Below are positions 16,090 through 24,065 of a DNA stretch of 33,630 nt, piece by piece. The stretch comes from a virus. The stretch spans positions 1 through 33,630 of the IMG/VR virus record IMGVR_UViG_3300042509_002852; one strand, written 5' to 3'. The notes beneath the pieces are model-generated. The model was given only the letters and a program-made list of their open reading frames with translations. It was not told where the DNA came from and did no database searches. The first letter of the stretch is position 1; the number at the start of each line of letters is the position of its first letter. Position numbers and translations under genes: made by a program.

Positions 16090-17905
16090 GCAGATTCTTA
16101 GTCGCGGTCTTGAGAAGTATGCCGAGCCGGTAGTTCAACCGACTGCCGGTACACAACCGATCAAACCATTAGGTGCCCCGCCGGCAGGTGCTGGAAATAA
16201 CGCCGCGAGTTTACCTCCCGCGGCACCCGCGCCGGCACCAGCACCAATGCCGCCTGTGCCTGCCCCAGCACCAGCACCAATGCCGCCTGTGCCTGCCCCA
16301 GCACCAGCACCTGCACCAGCGCCCGCGGCACCCGTACCGAACGTTATGAAGCCGCCGCAGGCACCACCAACGCCTGCCCCGACACAGCCGGCTAATCAAG
16401 CCCCGCAAACGTCTCCGGCTAATGACAAGATGCCGAAGTTAATCGAGCACGCTCAGGCGACGCTTTCTGCGGCTAAAACACCAGAAGCCAAAGCGGAAAT
16501 TGAAAAACAATTAGTACCGAATGTGACAGCACAAGTTAAAGCAACCGCCACACCCGAGACGTTAGATGCGGCGAGCCGTGTCATGCAAGGCGACACCGAA
16601 GCCGCCGCACCTGCCCGCGATAACTTTATTACAGATCAGGCCGGCGGAGATCCTACGAAAACACAAGACCCGACATGGTACGGCCAGGCCATGGGAATGT
16701 GGGACGGGTTAGGTCCGACAGGTCAGGCCGCGTTTATGGTCGGCGTGCCTGCGGCATTAATCAGTCTTTTATCGGGTGACGGGCTGATGGGGATCTTAGG
16801 CGGTCTTGGCATCGGCGCTCTTGGTGTCGGTGCCGGTGCCATGGGCATGCTTGGTGAAAACACACAGGCTGGTATGGGCCGCATGCTGGGCGACGCTGCT
16901 AATTTTTTCGGCGCTATTCCTGAAGAAGCCCGGGACTCAAGTATGTTTGCCCCCGGTGCGGACGCGGCTGTAAAGCAAAAAATTCAAGATGCTATTAAGG
17001 CGGCACCACAAGGCCAGGGTGCGGCTGTTGGTCAACGGATGCTCGACGCTGAACGGGCGAAGTTTGAGCAGTTGCGGCAACTGCACGCTACCAACCCAGA
17101 ACTTGCCAATAGTTATTTAATGGGCATGCACGGCGAATACGCGCCCAAGACCCGAGAAGAAGCCGCGGCGTTATTCGCACGCCTTCAGCAACAGTATGAC
17201 GAGACGGGGCAGCAAGGCTATTTGTACAACCAAGCATTGCAAGCCGCACAAAAAGAACGCGACGCACGACTGCAAGAAGCGAGAAGCGGCGGCAAAGGTA
17301 GCTGGGGCATGGCACTGGGCAATGCTTTCGGCGTCGACACTGATGCCGCCGCTGACGCAGCCATGCACGCTGAACTGGCTGAACGAGGATTTTTCGCGCC
17401 AACAGAAGGGAAGGAAACACGTGCCTCTATGAACATCGCACAAAAAATTGTACTGAAACACGCTGCTTTAAAAGCCGCACGGTGTTGGGAAGGTTACGAG
17501 CCGGTTCCAGGGAAGAAGCCGTATAGCAATAATTCGTGCCGCCCGGCTGGAAGTAAGAGCAAGAAAAAAAAGACTGAGAAGAAGGCGGCACAACCAGTAT
17601 CACAATTCAGCCAAACGGCGTTCGATCGCCCGTACGCCGAAGCCGCGTTTAAGCAGCACGGAATTCACTTTAATCCAAAAAGCACTGATCAGCAGTTGTA
17701 CAACCTGTACACCCGAAAAGGTACAGTGCGGCCGGGGCAAAAAATGAACCCGTTTCAATCTATGGTTGGGGCGCATCACGGTTATTTGCCACCTGCGCCG
17801 CTGCAGCCAAACATTAAGCCACAACCTGTGCAATCAACGGCCCCGGCGAACAGCGTAGCAAGCGTCACGCCGGTAAAAACAAAAGTACCCACACCGGTAA
17901 GGTAA
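16079..17905 (+). CDS. Large Pro/Ala-rich protein with hydrophobic hairpin and CWEGYEPVPGKKPYS motif
   Basis: 608 residues. The ATG overlaps the cupin gene. Order: a short basic helix (MKIKQILSRGLEKYAEP, perhaps a degenerate tag); a Pro/Ala-rich linker (about 15-120) with an 11-residue tandem repeat; a helical segment (about 120-185); a Gly-rich hydrophobic hairpin (about 217-262, including GILGGLGIGALGVGAGAMGML); a long helical region (about 290-415); then CWEGYEPVPGKKPYS with a second Cys nearby and a Lys run (SKKKKTEKKAA), around 467-505. I have seen that Cys motif in large phages and giant viruses but cannot give it a function. The organisation suits a virion-internal or ejected protein. 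Confidence 0.78.
   Translation: MKIKQILSRGLEKYAEPVVQPTAGTQPIKPLGAPPAGAGNNAASLPPAAPAPAPAPMPPVPAPAPAPMPPVPAPAPAPAPAPAAPVPNVMKPPQAPPTPAPTQPANQAPQTSPANDKMPKLIEHAQATLSAAKTPEAKAEIEKQLVPNVTAQVKATATPETLDAASRVMQGDTEAAAPARDNFITDQAGGDPTKTQDPTWYGQAMGMWDGLGPTGQAAFMVGVPAALISLLSGDGLMGILGGLGIGALGVGAGAMGMLGENTQAGMGRMLGDAANFFGAIPEEARDSSMFAPGADAAVKQKIQDAIKAAPQGQGAAVGQRMLDAERAKFEQLRQLHATNPELANSYLMGMHGEYAPKTREEAAALFARLQQQYDETGQQGYLYNQALQAAQKERDARLQEARSGGKGSWGMALGNAFGVDTDAAADAAMHAELAERGFFAPTEGKETRASMNIAQKIVLKHAALKAARCWEGYEPVPGKKPYSNNSCRPAGSKSKKKKTEKKAAQPVSQFSQTAFDRPYAEAAFKQHGIHFNPKSTDQQLYNLYTRKGTVRPGQKMNPFQSMVGAHHGYLPPAPLQPNIKPQPVQSTAPANSVASVTPVKTKVPTPVR
16235..16313 (+). repeat. 33-bp tandem repeat coding for PAPAPAPMPPV
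   Basis: A 33-bp unit is repeated about 2.3 times inside the 608-residue gene, encoding an 11-residue Pro/Ala unit. The first two copies are identical at the base level, which suggests recent slippage. It probably sets the length of a stiff linker. Confidence 0.85.
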
Positions 17906-17952
17906 CTTATTGCACAACCAGCCGCGATAAAAAATAGGCAAGGAACGCCGCA

Positions 17953-18666
17953 ATGCGAACAAACAACAAGTCGGTTCGAAAGGCTGAGCGAAAAGCAAAG
18001 AGGAAAGTCAAAGCAGTAGAACAACTGGAGAAACAAGACAAAAGCGCATCGCTGATTATTGAGTGGCGCAACGCCAGTCAGAAGCATGCCTGGAATACGA
18101 TGAGCAAAAGCCCCATGACGTTTTTGCTAGGGTCGGCTGGCTCTGGCAAAACGTTCTTGGCTATGGCGTATGCGCTCAACGAAGTATTAAACAAGCGCCG
18201 CGAATTCATCGTGTTAACGCGGCCCATCGTTGAAGCGGGCGAGCGGCTGGGTTATCTTCCCGGCACGTTCGGCGAGAAAGTTAATCCGTACATGGCTCCG
18301 TTGTATGACACGATGGACGCTTTGATTGGTAAGTGCGGCCCCAAACGGGAAATCATCAATAAGAGCATTATGCTAGCGCCGCTGTGCTACATGCGCGGGC
18401 GAACATTCAATAACGCTATTTGCATTTTTGACGAAGCGCAGAACGCGAGCTACCAGCAACTCAAGTTATTTCTTTCGCGCTTTGGGCAGAATACCCAGGT
18501 CATTGTTACCGGTGACCCGTTTCAAAGTGACCTGCCGTATAGCCCGCCGCCGCTGGTCGACGTCGTGGCTAGACTTCAGGATGTGGCCGGCATTAGCACG
18601 ATTAAATTCACAACAAATGACGTGGTGCGCCATCCGCTTGTAGCCGCTATCTTGAAAAAGTTGTAA
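17953..18666 (+). CDS. phoH: PhoH-like P-loop ATPase
   Basis: 237 residues. Walker A GSAGSGKT is at 60-67 and Walker B CIFDEAQN around Asp160. VLTRPIVEAGERLGYLPG and VIVTGDPFQSDLP complete the typical PhoH core, which is related to SF1 helicase domains. The N-terminus is Lys/Arg-rich (about 6-27). AAGGA precedes the ATG. PhoH genes are common in marine and freshwater phages; the protein is linked to phosphate-stress regulation and RNA metabolism, but its phage role is unclear. It starts the enzyme-rich section of the window. Confidence 0.93.
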   Translation: MRTNNKSVRKAERKAKRKVKAVEQLEKQDKSASLIIEWRNASQKHAWNTMSKSPMTFLLGSAGSGKTFLAMAYALNEVLNKRREFIVLTRPIVEAGERLGYLPGTFGEKVNPYMAPLYDTMDALIGKCGPKREIINKSIMLAPLCYMRGRTFNNAICIFDEAQNASYQQLKLFLSRFGQNTQVIVTGDPFQSDLPYSPPPLVDVVARLQDVAGISTIKFTTNDVVRHPLVAAILKKL

Positions 18667-18673
18667 TGCCCCG

Positions 18674-18703
18674 TTGACTAGTTTGGGTGGACCGCTGTAG
18701 ATT
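18674..18703 (+). promoter_or_regulatory. Candidate sigma-70-type promoter upstream of the methyltransferases
   Basis: TTGACT (18674-18679), an 18-base spacer and TAGATT (18698-18703), with GGAG at 18721-18724 just before the ATG at 18730. This is the best -35/-10 pair I found. CCGTTG and CAACGG flank it as an inverted repeat. Confidence 0.5.
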
Positions 18704-18729
18704 ACGGCACACCCCGCAACGGAGTACAC

Positions 18730-19329
18730 ATGCGACCCAATCAGGTTGAGTGGGAGAAGGCGCAGAAATGGGAGCGCGACTGGTGGTTGAACACACCGCA
18801 GCAGTACAGTGTAGAAATTAAAAAGGGCGACACGGTTGCCGGCTGGCTGGGTATCAAAGATTCTCCCGACCTGGCTGTGGTCGATATTGGCTGCGGGCCC
18901 TTCTCTATTCTGCAGCGCGTCCAGGTCGGGTTTGGCTGTGCGGTTGACCCGATTAATTACGGCTCTTTGGAGCTGGGCTATACGGCGGCAGCTATTTCGC
19001 GTGTGTTCTGCCGCGGGGAAGAACTCAGCGACATACTTCCTGGTGCCAAGTTTGACGAGGCATGGATCTACAACTGCTTGCAGCACGTCGAAGATCCGAC
19101 TGCCGTCCTTCAGCAGTCAATCCGAGTAGCCAAACGAGTACGGCTATTTGAGTGGATTAATTTGCCGCCATACACAGGGCATTTGCACACGCTCACGGCG
19201 CCCATGCTTATGGCACCGTTCAAAGAAGCAGGCTGGCACACAGACTTCCATTTTCAAGGTGTCGCCGATGCCGATGGCCTCAACGGCGAGTTTTATGTCG
19301 GCGTCTTTAGCCGGCCGGAGCAGGCATGA
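18730..19329 (+). CDS. Class I SAM-dependent methyltransferase
   Basis: 199 residues. Motif I is VVDIGCGPFS (about 50-59) with an acidic residue after the second strand (CAVDP). A loop motif like FDEAWIYNCLQHV (about 105-117) is typical of small-molecule or sugar methyltransferases. The N-terminus is Trp-rich (WEKAQKWERDWW). GGAG precedes the ATG. The next gene, also a methyltransferase, overlaps by 4 bases (ATGA). The substrate is unknown; glycan or nucleotide modification is possible. Confidence 0.85.
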   Translation: MRPNQVEWEKAQKWERDWWLNTPQQYSVEIKKGDTVAGWLGIKDSPDLAVVDIGCGPFSILQRVQVGFGCAVDPINYGSLELGYTAAAISRVFCRGEELSDILPGAKFDEAWIYNCLQHVEDPTAVLQQSIRVAKRVRLFEWINLPPYTGHLHTLTAPMLMAPFKEAGWHTDFHFQGVADADGLNGEFYVGVFSRPEQA

Positions 19330-19895
19330 CCTACACGTTCGTTACAGACGACGCTAATCCGCACCTGGGCGGCAATATCAACGAAGGCGATCCGTTTACA
19401 TATTCTCCGACGACGTGGCGGTATCTCGTAGACCGGTTTGCTGTGCGGACGCTGTTGGATTTAGGCTCCGGACTGGGCTACAGTGCCCATTTTTTCTCCA
19501 AACTTGGGCCGCTAGTCGTAGCCGTCGACGGGTTAAAAAAGAACGTCGAAATGTCAAGTTTTCCAACAATTTTACATGACATAACGCATGCCCCGCTGTA
19601 CTGTGCTGTAGATTTAATTTACTGCGTCGAAGTCGTCGAGCACATTGCTGAGCCGTACGTGCCGAACTTAATGGCGACGTTTCAGGGGGCGAAGTTTGTC
19701 ATGCTTTCGCACGCCGTTCCGGAGCAGGGCGGTTACCACCATGTAAACTGTAAAGACGATAAATATTGGGTTGACCAATTTAACGTTGCCGGGTTTAATA
19801 TGCTTCCCGAAGACAGTGCGCGTGTGCGGCAGTACTCGGCACTTGATAGTGCCCACCACATTGCGCGGTCAGCCTTAGTATTTGCACGCAGATGA
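19326..19895 (+). CDS. Class I SAM-dependent methyltransferase
   Basis: 189 residues. Motif I LLDLGSGLGYSAHFF (about 43-57) binds SAM; Asp68 in VVAVDGL follows strand 2, and YCVEVVEHI is a typical motif IV region. It is about the length of a minimal methyltransferase domain. It is only distantly similar to its upstream neighbour, so this is a functional pair rather than a fresh duplication. Start coupling is by ATGA. Substrate unknown; surface-glycan modification fits the methyltransferase pair but is not shown. Confidence 0.85.
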   Translation: MTYTFVTDDANPHLGGNINEGDPFTYSPTTWRYLVDRFAVRTLLDLGSGLGYSAHFFSKLGPLVVAVDGLKKNVEMSSFPTILHDITHAPLYCAVDLIYCVEVVEHIAEPYVPNLMATFQGAKFVMLSHAVPEQGGYHHVNCKDDKYWVDQFNVAGFNMLPEDSARVRQYSALDSAHHIARSALVFARR

Positions 19896-19898
19896 CTC

Positions 19899-20195
19899 AT
19901 GAGCGCCGTACCTGAACTCGACCGCTTGCTCGACGAACATGCGACCGTCAAAAAAAACAAAAGGTGGGCACAGCGAGAACGGCTGCACCGACGGGCATTT
20001 GGTTGCATGCTGCTTTGCGTACTAACGTTTTTTCCGTTGGTGTTATTCTTCGGCGACATCGGTGCTTTTATTTGCGGCGGTGTGATGTTGTTTTGCCTGG
20101 CCCCGATCCTTACGTCGGCCGTGTTTGATTTACTGACGGTTTGTTTCACAGATCCACCGCCCCGCGATCCAACGAAACGTTACACCTACAAATAA
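19899..20195 (+). CDS. Small two-TM membrane protein
   Basis: 98 residues. A charged N-terminus (KKNKRWAQRERLHRR) precedes two hydrophobic segments (about 35-55 and 58-82), then a short polar tail (DPPPRDPTKRYTYK). The basic N-terminus predicts a cytoplasmic start. It lies 3 bases after the methyltransferase stop. No family recognised. Confidence 0.72.
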   Translation: MSAVPELDRLLDEHATVKKNKRWAQRERLHRRAFGCMLLCVLTFFPLVLFFGDIGAFICGGVMLFCLAPILTSAVFDLLTVCFTDPPPRDPTKRYTYK

Positions 20196-20211
20196 CCCCT
20201 GGTCGTTTTGC

Positions 20212-20712
20212 ATGGATGCAAAAAACCGGTTCACGTCGAAGGTGCTCGTGCCGCCGGTGCCAGACGTCGAGACGCTGGGGCCAAACTTTTCTAAATTGCC
20301 AGACGCGCATGTGATCGCGGCAATTGCGGAAAACATGGCGGAGAACGAGATGTTCCGCCACGGCATTATGCCTTGCGTGCCGCGGTTTGATATCGGCGTC
20401 GACCGCATCACGTACTTTGGCGACGTAATTAAACGCGTGCAGGTTAAAGGGCAGGAAACCAAGAAACGTCGCACAGACAAGAGTTACGTATTCGACCTGC
20501 GGCGAAGTACAAACGGCGTTACGACGAGTTATCGCAAAAACGAACTAGACGCATTTATTTTTGTGCATACGGAACTACGGCTGTTTTATATTCTTCCGGC
20601 CAGTAAAATCTTGCCCGGCCAGACATCAGTGACATTCAGCGATAGTGTGCGGCAGCAATGGCAAAATGCGTGGTGGGTTTTAAAAAAGGAGCGTGAACAT
20701 CATGTCAATTAA
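20212..20712 (+). CDS. PD-(D/E)XK nuclease-like protein (group I intron endonuclease type)
   Basis: 166 residues. The core FDIGVDRI...KRVQVKG gives Asp60/Asp64 and the QxK motif (Gln77, Lys79), preceded by a helix with acidic residues (AENMAENE). A later YRKNELDAFIFVH and RLFYILPASKI match the pattern of the PDDEXK family related to group I intron homing enzymes (PF11645-like). This would cut DNA with a metal ion. No intron is visible near it, so it may be free-standing. The start lacks a clear ribosome site and follows the upstream gene by 16 bases. Confidence 0.72.
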   Translation: MDAKNRFTSKVLVPPVPDVETLGPNFSKLPDAHVIAAIAENMAENEMFRHGIMPCVPRFDIGVDRITYFGDVIKRVQVKGQETKKRRTDKSYVFDLRRSTNGVTTSYRKNELDAFIFVHTELRLFYILPASKILPGQTSVTFSDSVRQQWQNAWWVLKKEREHHVN

Positions 20713-20947
20713 AGCAACGTACGACCGGTTTGATTTAGAGCAGGCCCTCATGGCGTGCTGGCAGACGGTAGACGACCTGCAGCTCTTATCTGAGATGGTC
20801 ACAGAAGACGCACTGGACACGGACAAAATTGCCAACGCGGTAATGGGCATCGAGTTGCTGCACGAGATGCGCTGCAAAAAAACCATGGACATCTTTGAGC
20901 ACGTCGTCTCGAACGGCGAATTGGATAACGACACCGACATTGACTGA
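20702..20947 (+). CDS. Small acidic hypothetical protein
   Basis: 81 residues from the ATG at 20702. AAGGAG at 20686-20691 sits 10 bases upstream. A GTG at 20693 is too close to that site to be used. The start lies within the end of the nuclease gene. The protein is acidic and mostly helical (for example DRFDLEQALMACWQTVDDLQ) and ends in an Asp-rich tail. No family recognised. It might be a DNA mimic or a partner of the nuclease, but there is no direct evidence. Confidence 0.72.
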   Translation: MSIKATYDRFDLEQALMACWQTVDDLQLLSEMVTEDALDTDKIANAVMGIELLHEMRCKKTMDIFEHVVSNGELDNDTDID

Positions 20948-20977
20948 CTTTAACACGCTATTAAATAGGAGACCAGC

Positions 20978-21454
20978 ATGACGCTCCCGCAGTTTTTAGA
21001 CCTGATGAACGCGGACTTACAGAACGAATGGACGCATTTGCAGTTTTATCTTTATCACGCGTCATCTGTAATCGGCATCCACGCGGCCGAATACCGAGAG
21101 TTTTTCTTGGAGTCCGCCAAAGGGGAAATGCAGCATGTCCAGCAGTTTCTAGATCGGCTGTTTGGGCTGCACTTTAATCTGCCAAATTCCAGCGGCAAAC
21201 AGTTTCCGCTTTGTCGTAATACGGAGTCGGCACTGGTTGAGGCTTTAAAGCTAGAAGAAGAAGTCATCAAGAACTACGCCACGCGTCTTGCACAACTTGA
21301 CGCACTGATGATCAACAACCCCATCGAGGCGACGTACTTGCGTATTTTTTATGAAGATCAGTTGCAAGATAGTTATGAAGACTGTGAGCGTATTCGACAG
21401 ATTTTAGGCGATACGCTGGCGCACGCTTTCCGGGCGGTCAACTCGCGACCTTAA
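20978..21454 (+). CDS. Ferritin-like/bacterioferritin-like protein
   Basis: 158 residues, the length of a bacterioferritin subunit. Ligand-like residues: Glu17 (helix 1), Glu50-x-x-His53 (helix 2), Glu94 (LEEEVIKNY, helix 3) and Glu126 (FYEDQLQD, helix 4). The second ExxH is changed to ExxL, since Leu129 replaces the usual His. So the di-iron site is either altered or partly lost. The family oxidises and stores iron or acts as a Dps-type protector. ATAGGAG precedes the ATG. A phage copy could protect DNA from oxidants or scavenge iron; this is inferred. Confidence 0.82.
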   Translation: MTLPQFLDLMNADLQNEWTHLQFYLYHASSVIGIHAAEYREFFLESAKGEMQHVQQFLDRLFGLHFNLPNSSGKQFPLCRNTESALVEALKLEEEVIKNYATRLAQLDALMINNPIEATYLRIFYEDQLQDSYEDCERIRQILGDTLAHAFRAVNSRP

Positions 21455-21473
21455 CACACGAGACAGTACTGCC

Positions 21474-21734
21474 ATGGAAAACTTCAGTTGGGCCACCGCC
21501 GGAACAGTATTTGTCGTCTACATTTTGTTTGACATTTTGTACGCCCTGTACGTGATTTGCGTCAGTCGTCAGCAGGCTTTGAAAGCCAGCGGAATTAGCG
21601 CCGTGTTGTATAGTTTGGGCGCTTACGGTGTCATGAACTATCTGCACAACCCGTGGTATCTCATTCCGCTAGCGTGCGGGGCGTTTATCGGCACGTACAT
21701 TGCCGTGAAATACATGAGCAACTGGCACGCATGA
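21474..21734 (+). CDS. Small membrane protein with three predicted TM segments
   Basis: 86 residues with hydrophobic segments at about 8-30, 40-57 and 62-80. Motifs include [15 protein letters not shown] and GTYIAVKYM. No clear ribosome site. The stop overlaps the HAD gene start (ATGA). I recall similar three-TM phage proteins but no function. A holin or envelope-modifying role is possible. Confidence 0.72.
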   Translation: MENFSWATAGTVFVVYILFDILYALYVICVSRQQALKASGISAVLYSLGAYGVMNYLHNPWYLIPLACGAFIGTYIAVKYMSNWHA

Positions 21735-22168
21735 CGCCGTACAGGCTCACCACGATCGCTATTGATTTTGACCGCACGTTCACCAGCGACGTGGAAATGT
21801 GGCGGTATATGTTGCGGTTGTTTGTGAGCCGCGGACACACAGTGATCTGCGTGACAGGGCGTACTGATTCGCCGGCTAATAGGCTGCAACTTCTGCACGT
21901 ATTTGGCGAAGACACTTTTAAACTTTTAAAGGACTGTATTTTCTGTAATCACGGTCCAAAGCGGGCAATGACGTTACAACGCGGCTACAAAATCGACATT
22001 TGGATTGACGACCTGCCGGAGGGCGTCGGTGCCACAGATCCGCGAGAGTTTAAAAAACTAGAAGATCAGTTTGACGTCTGCGAAACGCTGCCGTTATTTA
22101 TGCCTAAAGCCGTAAACCCTTATACTGTCTGGGAACCGAAACTTGTGGTACCAGAGTCTCATGGATAG
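21731..22168 (+). CDS. HAD-superfamily phosphatase-like protein
   Basis: 145 residues from the ATG at 21731, which overlaps the upstream stop (ATGA). HAD motifs: I DFDRT (Asp12, Asp14), II TGRTDS (Thr42), III Lys77 in GPKRAM, and IV WIDD (Asp93, Asp94). All catalytic positions are present. This class removes phosphate from nucleotides, sugars or nucleic-acid ends. Short HAD proteins of this type occur in phages. The substrate is not indicated. The next gene overlaps its end. Confidence 0.87.
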   Translation: MTPYRLTTIAIDFDRTFTSDVEMWRYMLRLFVSRGHTVICVTGRTDSPANRLQLLHVFGEDTFKLLKDCIFCNHGPKRAMTLQRGYKIDIWIDDLPEGVGATDPREFKKLEDQFDVCETLPLFMPKAVNPYTVWEPKLVVPESHG

Positions 22169-22490
22169 TTACATCATACATGTGTCCATTTTGCTGGCTT
22201 TCGCACTTGGCTATATTCTTGGGCGCCTCGATATTATTGCGAGTCGGCTTACGGGCCCGGCTGGGCCGGTATATCAATCTCCGCTCGCGAAGCCATCGCG
22301 ATCTGGACGGCCCACGCCCGTGCTGCAGCCAGACATCAGTACAATTGACATCAATGAAACAAAAGTCGTGACAAAGATTAATACAGACGGGCTGCAGAAA
22401 GCCTCGGACGTGGAGCTCGGGACAACCACGGCAAAACAAGACACCATTAATGCCTCGGTTTCCAAACTGGCACAATTAAAGGGTAAATAA
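22161..22490 (+). CDS. N-terminally membrane-anchored protein beside the actin-like gene
   Basis: 109 residues from the ATG at 22161 within the last codons of the HAD gene. A TM segment ([17 protein letters not shown], about 5-21) is followed by a basic/Pro linker (about 40-55) and a Ser/Thr/Lys-rich tail that looks helical. Only one base separates its stop from the actin-like gene start at 22492, so the two are probably co-translated. A membrane adaptor for the filament is a reasonable guess. No known domain. Confidence 0.72.
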   Translation: MDSYIIHVSILLAFALGYILGRLDIIASRLTGPAGPVYQSPLAKPSRSGRPTPVLQPDISTIDINETKVVTKINTDGLQKASDVELGTTTAKQDTINASVSKLAQLKGK

Positions 22491-22491
22491 A

Positions 22492-23526
22492 ATGGCCAAA
22501 GGTTTAGACGTTGGTACTTCATTCATTGTCCTGGCTTCAGACTCCGAAGCCCCCGTTAGCTACACCAGCGACGATAAGTTCGACTACGTGAAGTACAAGG
22601 AACTGCGTGACGCGTTCTTTGCCATCAAGCCGACGACCCCCGTGGCCACGAAGATGATTGAGAAAGGCCTGCAGGGCAAGTTATTCGTCAAAGACGCTGA
22701 CGGCACGTTTATTCTTCTTGGGCAAGACGCTATTGAAAAAGCCATCGAGCGCAACGAGTCAGCCAAACGGCCCATGTTCCGGGGCGTTGTTTCGGCCAAG
22801 GAAAAAGACGCTCGGCGCATCCTGGCGTACATCCTGAAAGAAGTCGTCGGCACGGCCAGCGAACCCCACGAAAAACTTGTGTTTTGCGTTCCGGCCCAGC
22901 CCGTCGACCAAGAAGACGAAGACTTTGACGTTGGGTATCACGAAGACGTGGTTATGACCATTTTGGCCGAATGCGGGTACATGGCCCGGGCGATCAACGA
23001 AGCCGAGGCGCTGTGCTATTCCGAACTCGAGAAAGATGACTACACCGGCGTGGCACTGTCATGCGGCGCTGGCATGGTGAACTGCTGCATCATGCTCAAT
23101 GGTGAGCCGACAGTCATGTTTAGCACCACCAAATCCGGCGACTGGATTGACCGTATGGCCGCCGTCGCTACTGGTGAAAAAGACTCGGTGGTACAGGCCG
23201 AGAAAGAGCAGGGTGACTTCACGATTGGCGAACAGAACGATAATCCGGTGCTGGCTGCTGTAAGTGCGTATTACGAGCGGTTGATTGACTACACGACCAA
23301 AATGCTGGCGCACGCGATTGCTGGCCACAAGGCGTTACCCAAATTTAAAGATCCGTTGCCGGTTGTAATTGCCGGAGGGACCAGCCAGGCCAAAGGCTTT
23401 ATTGACGTGTTCGCAAAAAAATTGGACGACAACGGATTTCCATTACCAATTAAAGAAGTGCGGCACGCCAATGACCCCCTGCATGCCGTCGCGCGTGGTT
23501 GCTTAATTGCAGCCAAGATTCTCTGA
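22492..23526 (+). CDS. Actin-like ATPase (MreB/ParM fold)
   Basis: 344 residues, typical of actin-like proteins. Phosphate 1 is GLDVGTSF (Asp6, Gly8, Thr9); phosphate 2 is GVALSCGAGMVN (about 186-197); the adenosine motif is VVIAGGTSQAKGF (about 291-303). An acidic residue in AINEAEAL may be part of the active site. Such proteins form filaments that segregate plasmids, set cell shape or move phage DNA. I cannot tell which subfamily from motifs alone. The ribosome site is weak, so it probably depends on the upstream 109-residue gene. Confidence 0.85.
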   Translation: MAKGLDVGTSFIVLASDSEAPVSYTSDDKFDYVKYKELRDAFFAIKPTTPVATKMIEKGLQGKLFVKDADGTFILLGQDAIEKAIERNESAKRPMFRGVVSAKEKDARRILAYILKEVVGTASEPHEKLVFCVPAQPVDQEDEDFDVGYHEDVVMTILAECGYMARAINEAEALCYSELEKDDYTGVALSCGAGMVNCCIMLNGEPTVMFSTTKSGDWIDRMAAVATGEKDSVVQAEKEQGDFTIGEQNDNPVLAAVSAYYERLIDYTTKMLAHAIAGHKALPKFKDPLPVVIAGGTSQAKGFIDVFAKKLDDNGFPLPIKEVRHANDPLHAVARGCLIAAKIL

Positions 23527-23603
23527 CGCAGGGCCGTAGACAGGCCGCAAGTCGGTCGCTACGATGGCTCCGTTGTTTTCTGCTTTGGCTACAAGGATGT
23601 TAT

Positions 23604-24065
23604 ATGGCGGCAAGAAGTAGGACGCCGTTTGACGGTATTATTATTTCGCACCTCGGGAACATCGACGGGCGACAGCCAGACAATGAAAATAAACTTGCCT
23701 ATATTCAAAAAGCCCTCAAAGCCGGCTGGCATGTCTGTGTCGATGTCGTATTCCACTGCGGCACTTTTATCTTGCCCTACGACGGCGGCTTTAATCCCGC
23801 GCCACCTGCCCTGCTATCCAAGCAGCGCGTCTGGTGCCGCGCTCACGATCCGGCCACCCTGGACGCTTTATGTAACGTCAGCGCCCACTCGTTTTTAGAT
23901 ACGCAGGGCTTGGCGTTAACAAGTGCACAATTTGTATGGACGCTCCCGGGGCACGAGTTAACATCTCGGTCAATTGCTGTATTTCCAGAGACAGCCGGCG
24001 AAGACTGGCTAGCACTTTACGAGCCAGCCGGCCTGTGCAGCAACGAGCCGATGCGATATATCTAA
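23604..24065 (+). CDS. GDPD-like (phosphodiesterase fold) protein with lost catalytic residues
   Basis: 153 residues from the ATG at 23604, with AAGGA at 23593-23597. The pattern IIISHLGNIDGRQPDNENK... ALKAGWHVCVDVVF... matches the phage/bacterial 'HRGNIDG' family of glycerophosphodiester phosphodiesterase-like TIM-barrel proteins. Compared with the motif I recall, the Arg of HR is Leu17, the catalytic Glu of ExD is Cys45, and the later His is Tyr59. His16 and Asp47 remain. It is also shorter than most GDPD proteins. It could be a non-catalytic binding protein, or have a different chemistry. It sits alone before a gene-free region. Confidence 0.68.
   Translation: MAARSRTPFDGIIISHLGNIDGRQPDNENKLAYIQKALKAGWHVCVDVVFHCGTFILPYDGGFNPAPPALLSKQRVWCRAHDPATLDALCNVSAHSFLDTQGLALTSAQFVWTLPGHELTSRSIAVFPETAGEDWLALYEPAGLCSNEPMRYI

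Noticed and set aside
16211-16408. Minus-strand Arg/Trp/Cys-rich frame
   Set aside because: Shadow of the Pro/Ala tandem repeat on the opposite strand.
20940-20967. Promoter-like TTGACT and TAAATA before the ferritin-like gene
   Set aside because: The transcript would start almost at the ATG and lose the ribosome site, so it is unlikely to be used.
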